The translations under genes were made by a program, and so were the position numbers. The notes beneath the pieces are model-generated. The model ran no database searches. It was given only the letters and a program-made list of their open reading frames with translations, and was not told the origin of the DNA. Positions 7,426 to 11,522 of a stretch of DNA of 11,522 bases are shown piece after piece; the first letter of the stretch is position 1; every line of letters starts with the position of its first letter. Source of the stretch: Bordetella parapertussis. Its GTDB lineage: Bacteria; Pseudomonadota; Gammaproteobacteria; Burkholderiales; Burkholderiaceae_B. The DNA lies in the NCBI GenBank assembly GCA_945868195.1, contig CAMBLP010000061.1, positions 1 through 11,522 on the forward strand. Reading direction: 5' to 3'.

Positions 7426-8037
7426 TTAAAGCCTTGGGATCGGAGTCGCTTCTTCAGGTATTGGGGTGCGATTGACATTGAGCACCATCGATACCATGAC
7501 GTAATAACCACTGACGACCATCAAATCGACCGCCCCTTGCTCTCCGAACTGGTCGACGACCGCCTTGTAGTGAGGGTCGCTGACTTGATGTGTTTCTTGA
7601 AGTTCATGACAAAAGTTGTAGACGGCCTCTTCGTCAGCTTGCATGTTCTTGGGACGCTGACCTTGAGCGAGATCGGCGGCCAGATCGGGATTAAGTCCTT
7701 CTTTGAGTGCGAGGCGCAGATGCGCATACCACTCGTATTGCGCCGTCCAGGTTCGCGCGGTGATCAAAATCGCCCATTCATTCAGATGTTTAGGGATACT
7801 GCTGTCAAAACGTAAGTATTCGCCAACCATCCGTAAACGTTCGGCTAGAACAGGGCTTCGCAGCAGCACATTAAAAGGTGCACCCAGGCTCGTTGCCCCT
7901 TGCACGACGCCCTTGCTGCCGGTGCCTGAAACCCTGCCTGACATCAAGCCATCAAAGTATTTTTTTTGGTCAGCCGACATTTCGTCTACATGGAGACGTT
8001 TAAAGCGTTGTTGATCATTGCTATTATTTTGGCTCAT
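7426..8037 (-). CDS. Carboxymuconolactone decarboxylase / AhpD-fold protein without CxxC
   Basis: A 203-residue all-helical protein with a carboxymuconolactone decarboxylase-like core at about residues 50-185. The central signature is NEWAILITARTWTAQYEWYAH, with E102, W103 and H106 in the position of the active-site helix. The CxxC pair of AhpD-type peroxidase partners is absent; the only cysteine is C143. This argues for a decarboxylase- or lactone-type or other non-redox role. The C-terminus has a GQGAVDLM-like helix followed by MVSMVLNVNRTPIP, common in this family. The ATG follows GGAG about 9 nt upstream. It precedes the TAXI receptor gene in the same direction and may act on the imported compound, but its reaction is not known. 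Confidence 0.85.
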   Translation of the reverse strand: MSQNNSNDQQRFKRLHVDEMSADQKKYFDGLMSGRVSGTGSKGVVQGATSLGAPFNVLLRSPVLAERLRMVGEYLRFDSSIPKHLNEWAILITARTWTAQYEWYAHLRLALKEGLNPDLAADLAQGQRPKNMQADEEAVYNFCHELQETHQVSDPHYKAVVDQFGEQGAVDLMVVSGYYVMVSMVLNVNRTPIPEEATPIPRL

Positions 8038-8093
8038 AAGAGGAGTCTCCTGGGTGAATGTTCGACTGTAGAGCAGTTTAAAGCCATTATCTG

Positions 8094-8165
8094 CTTGGGG
8101 TTAATGCCCTCTACTAAAATGAAAAGACTTCAAATCAAATAGGTTTATCTGATTAATGCCCCAAG
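8094..8165. repeat. Inverted repeat upstream of the Adhesin_E-like gene
   Basis: CTTGGGGTTAAT (8094-8105) is complementary to ATTAA-TG-CCCCAAG (8152-8165) apart from a 2-base insertion, with 46 bases between. The right arm ends 13 bases before the ATG at 8179 and touches the AAGGGG stretch that may be part of its ribosome-binding region. It lies in the 141-nt spacer between two divergent genes and could be an operator pair or an mRNA fold; which one cannot be told. Confidence 0.4.
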
Positions 8166-8178
8166 GGGTAGGTGCCAA

Positions 8179-8592
8179 ATGAATAACTCTTTGCTTTTAA
8201 AGCGCTTAGCGCATGCCGTTTGCTTGAGTGCCGGTCTCTTGGTCAGTGCTGCCCATGCACAATGGCTGAATTTGCATGAAGATGCCACGATGGTCACCTA
8301 CACAGAACGTGGCGAGATCGTGAAAACCGATATTTTTGTGAATGTCGCCGAAATGTTGGACTACAAACAAAAGATGCGCGATCAAAAAGGCTTGGTTTTT
8401 CATTCAGTCGTGATTCGGGCCCAATACAACTGTCGTGACAATCGCGTGCGCACCTACACCATCGATTTTCATGAGGCGCGTATGGCGGGCGGCCAGGTCG
8501 TAAAAACTGAAAAGGTCTACAGCCCATGGCAGCCAATTAACCCTCGGAGTGTCGAGCAAAATTTAAAAAACTACGCCTGTGATCCAAAGTAG
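8179..8592 (+). CDS. Secreted Adhesin_E-like (surface-adhesin protein E family) small protein
   Basis: A 137-residue exported protein. A signal peptide (about 1-27) ends at AHA|QWLNL. The mature part fits the pattern of the small surface-adhesin protein E family: a starting tryptophan (W29), a strand with VYVD-like spacing (here MVTYTERGEIVKTDIFVNV), a central NC (C85), then MAGGQVVKTEKVYSPWQPINPRS and a final C134. The two cysteines probably form a disulfide. The family is common in betaproteobacteria and its function is generally uncertain despite the name. AGGGG and TAGGTG precede the ATG. It is a single gene, divergent from the carboxymuconolactone-decarboxylase-like gene. An outer-membrane or periplasmic location is inferred. 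Confidence 0.75.
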   Translation: MNNSLLLKRLAHAVCLSAGLLVSAAHAQWLNLHEDATMVTYTERGEIVKTDIFVNVAEMLDYKQKMRDQKGLVFHSVVIRAQYNCRDNRVRTYTIDFHEARMAGGQVVKTEKVYSPWQPINPRSVEQNLKNYACDPK

Positions 8593-8664
8593 TTTTATAG
8601 GTCTTGCATGTCCACGATGAAGCGCTGAGAGCTTCTGCGAGAGGTTTTTGCTGTGATGCGTGCC

Positions 8665-8694
8665 TTGGCAATTAGAATCCTTAGCTTGTATACG
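8665..8694 (+). promoter_or_regulatory. Candidate promoter of the response regulator-hydroxylase operon
   Basis: TTGGCA (8665-8670, 5 of 6 to the -35) is followed after 18 bases by TATACG (8689-8694), preceded by TTG one base upstream. Initiation near 8701 would leave only about 11 nt before the ATG at 8712, where no Shine-Dalgarno sequence is evident. The message may therefore be nearly leaderless. Confidence 0.4.
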
Positions 8695-8711
8695 TCACTG
8701 TCCGGTTCACA

Positions 8712-9428
8712 ATGGCACAAGCTAATGTTGGTGTTCGTATTGCCTTGGTTGAGGATGACCCCTTGCTTCGCAAGGAGATTTTTTTTCATCTTAAAGAATG
8801 CGGATATCAGGTATTTGGCGTGGCAAACGGCAAATCACTCGATGAGCTTTTGATTACCGAACCGATTGATATTTACATATTAGATCTCACGCTGTCAGGC
8901 GAAGACGGCCTAAGCATTGCGAGTCGAATTCGCAAAAGCACGCCCAATGTTGGGATCATTATGATGACAGCGCGTGGTTCAACGGCGGATCGCATCAAAG
9001 GTTATGAGTCTGGCGCGGATATTTATTTCTACAAACCGATCTCGCCAGAGGAGCTTGTGGCAGGATTGCGTAGTCTGGCACGACGGCTGAGCAAAAGTTT
9101 GACCAATAACCGCTGGAAACTTAGCCTAAAAGACCGCTCAATCTCGGGTCCAGCTCAATGGCAGCGTGCCAGGCTGACGAATAGTGAAAAAGTGTTTATG
9201 TTGGGGTTGATTCAGGCACACAATCACACACTCGATACGGATGTGATTGTTGAAATATTGAGTCAGCGTTCAAGCAAAGAAGAAATGGGCAAGCACGCCT
9301 TAGAAAGCTTGGTCAGCCGCTTGAGGCGTAAATTGGCCTCGATCTCCGAACCTGATGCGGATGTCGCCATTAAATCTGTCTGGGGTATTGGTTATCAACT
9401 CTGCATTCCCGTGGATATTGAAACTTAG
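8712..9428 (+). CDS. OmpR-family response regulator
   Basis: A 238-residue two-component regulator. The receiver domain (about 8-125) has every conserved residue: acidic pair D15-D16, phosphoacceptor D58 in YILDLTLSGEDG, T86 in MMTARG and K108-P109. A C-terminal winged helix (about 140-235) has the OmpR/PhoB layout, with LTNSEKVFMLGLI, a recognition helix around ALESLVSRLRRKLA, and the closing hairpin IKSVWGIGYQL. The upstream in-frame TAG at 8682-8684 limits the start to the ATG at 8712. No histidine kinase is encoded in the window. The hydroxylase-like gene follows after 9 nt in the same direction, so the regulator probably belongs to that operon and may control it. Confidence 0.93.
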   Translation: MAQANVGVRIALVEDDPLLRKEIFFHLKECGYQVFGVANGKSLDELLITEPIDIYILDLTLSGEDGLSIASRIRKSTPNVGIIMMTARGSTADRIKGYESGADIYFYKPISPEELVAGLRSLARRLSKSLTNNRWKLSLKDRSISGPAQWQRARLTNSEKVFMLGLIQAHNHTLDTDVIVEILSQRSSKEEMGKHALESLVSRLRRKLASISEPDADVAIKSVWGIGYQLCIPVDIET

Positions 9429-9437
9429 TTACTTGGA

Positions 9438-11036
9438 ATGAGCATGTCAACTTTAGTGACACTTAAGTCGGATGTGGTGATCGAGCCTTTGATTGAGCGC
9501 TGGTATGCGTGGTCACACCTGGTTTCGCCCGCGACTGCAGCGCTGAATGTACCGTTTCGCCATCTCACTTTGCTTGAATCGTTCGTGAGTGCTCCTGATA
9601 TTCACGCAGCCGCCTGTAAAAATCCAAGTCTGCGAGGAGGGCCTTTTGTTGACCTTCCCGTCGATGCCGTCGATCAGGTGCGTGATTTAATCGCACAAAC
9701 AAAGAAACGCCAAGAGCATCAGATTGCCTTTGGTGAGGCGTTAAAAGAAGCCTATCGAATGGTCTTAAAGCAGGCCGATGGTTTCAGTATTGAAAAACTT
9801 TATCAGACCTTGCCTGCGCCTGTTCGTGGCTATGTTGAATTGTTTTACACAGTGGGGGGGCATCCTGATTTACGTGTGATTGAGCCCATGCTGTATCGAA
9901 GTCCGGCATTCAATCCTGCTTCACAGTCAGCGTTGATATATCAAGCGAAGGGTGATGATCGTTCTTTTGCATTTAGTACGCCTCGTTTGCCGCGGCAGGA
10001 TGCTGTGGAGCTCGAGCGTCCCTTTACGGACGAGATTTATGATTATTTGGCGTCTTTACGGTTGATCCCACAACCGCTTGATGCGGTGCTGGAGCGTCTG
10101 TCGCATGCGGGTGTGACGAATGAAAAGTTTCGGGATTTCTTAACCGACACTCCGCTCCAAAACATAGATCGCACACACAAAGGCGGAACACGCTGGCGTT
10201 ATTTTGGGCACGCTTGTATCTTGGTCCAAGCTAATGACGGGACGAACGTCTTGGTTGATCCGATCGTTGCGTATGAAACGAGTGGGGGCGTTAAGCGTTT
10301 TGTGTTGGCAGATTTGCCCGAGCGTATCGATTATGTTGTGTTGACCCACAATCATGCTGATCATGTTTTGTTGGAAACCTTGTTGGCGTTACGCTACAAG
10401 ATTGATACGATCGTCGTGCCCACTGCCGGTGGTGGGCTGGCTGATCCCTCGCTCAAGCTCATGCTGCAGTCGATTGGATTTAAAAAGGTGATTGAAATCG
10501 ATCCACTCGGTGACGTAGAGAGTGGTGATATGCGGATCACGGCTCTGCCGTTTTTGGGAGAGCATGGCGATCTGGATGTTCGTTCAAAGGCCGCATGGCT
10601 CGTTAAGGCGGGTTCACAAAGTTTTCTTTTTGCCGCGGATAGCAATAATCTTGAGCCTTTTATTTACGAACATCTTAGAGAGATGTTTGGTCCGATTGAG
10701 ACTTTATTTATAGGCCAGGAGTGCCAAGGGGCGCCGTTTAGTTGGACCTATGGACCGCTGTTGCCTTTTCCTATTGATCGTAAAAAAGATCAAACGCGAC
10801 GTTTGAACGGCTCGGATGCTGTGCGCGGGATTGAGGTCGTCAAGAGTTTGGGTAGTCAAACAGTATATGTCTATGCGATGGGCGCTGAGCCCTGGTTGCA
10901 ATATGTGACAAGCATTGATCCTTCAGAAGACACGGTGCCGGCTGTCAATGCCCGACAGCTTGTTGCGGCTTGCCAAGCGTTGGGGTTGCACTCGGAAAGG
11001 CTCTTCGGAAGCGCGGATGTGACGTTACCGGCTTGA
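9438..11036 (+). CDS. CmlA-like two-domain metallo-beta-lactamase-fold diiron hydroxylase (probable)
   Basis: A 532-residue soluble protein. Residues about 1-240 are an N-terminal domain without a common name. Residues about 250-520 are a metallo-beta-lactamase fold with THNHADH (H304, H306, D308, H309), GEHGD (E375, H376) and the metal-bridging aspartate in FAADSNN (D401). Length, domain order and metal motifs, plus GAPFSWTYGPLLPFPIDRKKD near 431-451, recall CmlA, the diiron oxygenase that beta-hydroxylates an aminoacyl group held on an NRPS carrier in chloramphenicol synthesis; from memory CmlA uses a Glu near 377 as ligand, matching E375 here. It might instead be an ordinary MBL hydrolase. 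The gene lies 9 nt after the response regulator gene. A second ATG at 9444 has GGA 6 nt upstream and may be the true start. The 3' end overlaps the convergent cupin-like gene by 12 bases. Confidence 0.8.
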   Translation: MSMSTLVTLKSDVVIEPLIERWYAWSHLVSPATAALNVPFRHLTLLESFVSAPDIHAAACKNPSLRGGPFVDLPVDAVDQVRDLIAQTKKRQEHQIAFGEALKEAYRMVLKQADGFSIEKLYQTLPAPVRGYVELFYTVGGHPDLRVIEPMLYRSPAFNPASQSALIYQAKGDDRSFAFSTPRLPRQDAVELERPFTDEIYDYLASLRLIPQPLDAVLERLSHAGVTNEKFRDFLTDTPLQNIDRTHKGGTRWRYFGHACILVQANDGTNVLVDPIVAYETSGGVKRFVLADLPERIDYVVLTHNHADHVLLETLLALRYKIDTIVVPTAGGGLADPSLKLMLQSIGFKKVIEIDPLGDVESGDMRITALPFLGEHGDLDVRSKAAWLVKAGSQSFLFAADSNNLEPFIYEHLREMFGPIETLFIGQECQGAPFSWTYGPLLPFPIDRKKDQTRRLNGSDAVRGIEVVKSLGSQTVYVYAMGAEPWLQYVTSIDPSEDTVPAVNARQLVAACQALGLHSERLFGSADVTLPA

Positions 11037-11522
11037 GGTAGAGAAACTAAAGGAATTTTTTATTTTATTTTTAAGTTGGTAAAGGTGCGCAAGGCCATAG
11101 AGAAAACCAGCCTGGGGTGCTTCGCGATAGCGCCAGATCGGATCGACTTTCCAAAAGCGGTTGACCGAACATATGTAGTCATGACCGAGCGCTTCGATTT
11201 CATGCCACCAGCCCACCGGCATATAAAGCGTTTCACCTTCGGCTAATTCAATGGTTCTTCTTTCAGCGAGTGCCGTGCGTAAAAGAGGGTGCTTTTCGAA
11301 ATCGGGCTTGTCGATGTAAACCTGACTGAAGTTGGGTCTAAGTCCGATATGCGACATTTCGAAGGGATATAGGCCCTCTTGAACGCTCGGTGGAAATAAA
11401 GAAACACGTTTTGTTCCACGGAATTGAGAAAGCGTGCCGTCTTGGCCATCATAGTGCAATGGCTCGACATGACCACCTGGGCCTACCCAGACATTGACAT
11501 CGTTTGGCATTTGACGACGGAG
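11025..11522 (-). CDS. JmjC/cupin_8-type Fe(II)/2-oxoglutarate oxygenase, 5' part beyond the window
   Basis: The minus-strand frame is open to the right edge, so only the C-terminal part (about 165 residues) is seen; the family is usually about 280-350 residues. Counting from the internal methionine at 11510, WVGPGGHVEPLHYDG carries H19 and D21, and PVGWWHEIEAL carries H103, the HxD...H iron triad. SQFRGTKRVSLFPP supplies K34, the usual 2-oxoglutarate contact. Members hydroxylate side chains of proteins, peptides or carrier-bound amino acids. No signal peptide can be judged. The first visible ATG should not be taken as the start, because the codons before it continue the domain. Its 3' end overlaps the end of the CmlA-like gene. 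The last residues are lysine- and serine-rich, from an A/T-rich stretch. Confidence 0.85.
   Translation of the reverse strand, partial: LRRQMPNDVNVWVGPGGHVEPLHYDGQDGTLSQFRGTKRVSLFPPSVQEGLYPFEMSHIGLRPNFSQVYIDKPDFEKHPLLRTALAERRTIELAEGETLYMPVGWWHEIEALGHDYICSVNRFWKVDPIWRYREAPQAGFLYGLAHLYQLKNKIKNSFSFSTSSR

Noticed and set aside
7534..8014. Plus-strand open frames opposite the carboxymuconolactone-decarboxylase-like gene
   Set aside because: Both are antisense to a gene with recognisable motifs and an SD-led ATG, and their translations look random.
8041..8051. Short palindrome AGGAGTCTCCT at the ribosome-binding site of the carboxymuconolactone-decarboxylase-like gene
   Set aside because: Its centre is one base, so it cannot fold into a hairpin, and an 11-base match at a purine-rich SD is easily chance.
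8630..8656. GAAGC/GCTTC hairpin followed by a T-run as a terminator of the Adhesin_E-like gene
   Set aside because: The stem is only 5 bp, and 9 bases separate it from a 5-base T-run, too weak to call.

Overview
The window looks like part of a betaproteobacterial chromosome, most likely Burkholderiales and perhaps an Alcaligenaceae-type genome. The evidence is a Bug/TctC-type periplasmic receptor with no TctAB permease beside it, an IclR regulator, a TAXI-type TRAP transporter and an Adhesin_E-like secreted protein, all typical of that order. Base composition looks intermediate by eye. No tRNA, rRNA, CRISPR array or transposase was seen.

Left block (1-4246). A possible truncated reading frame leaves the left edge, next to a roughly 90-base imperfect palindrome (139-228). 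To its right lies a leftward two-gene operon. It starts with a large calcineurin-like metallophosphoesterase carrying an extra C-terminal domain that I read as a probable TIM barrel, followed 19 bases later by a Bug-type solute receptor. An IclR regulator is transcribed divergently. The 110-base divergent region holds two overlapping, face-to-face sigma70-like promoters and two exact copies of an 11-base direct repeat spaced 20 bases apart, the arrangement expected for an IclR protein controlling both itself and the operon.

Middle block (4251-8037, leftward). A carboxymuconolactone-decarboxylase/AhpD-fold protein, a TAXI-type TRAP solute-binding protein and a fused TRAP permease form a probable transport operon. 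A good hairpin plus U-tract between receptor and permease suggests partial termination and hence excess receptor. The operon's likely end terminator lies inside the 3' coding end of the convergent iclR gene.

Right block (8179-11522). A small secreted Adhesin_E-like protein is followed by an OmpR-family response regulator with no partner kinase in view. Nine bases later comes a 532-residue two-domain metallo-beta-lactamase-fold protein that resembles the diiron beta-hydroxylase CmlA of chloramphenicol biosynthesis. A JmjC/cupin_8-type Fe(II)/2-oxoglutarate oxygenase converges on it, overlaps its end by 12 bases and runs off the right edge. Two different iron-oxygenase types next to a dedicated regulator, with no NRPS in view, is the most intriguing part of the window. 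All function statements rest on motif recognition by eye, not on database searches.
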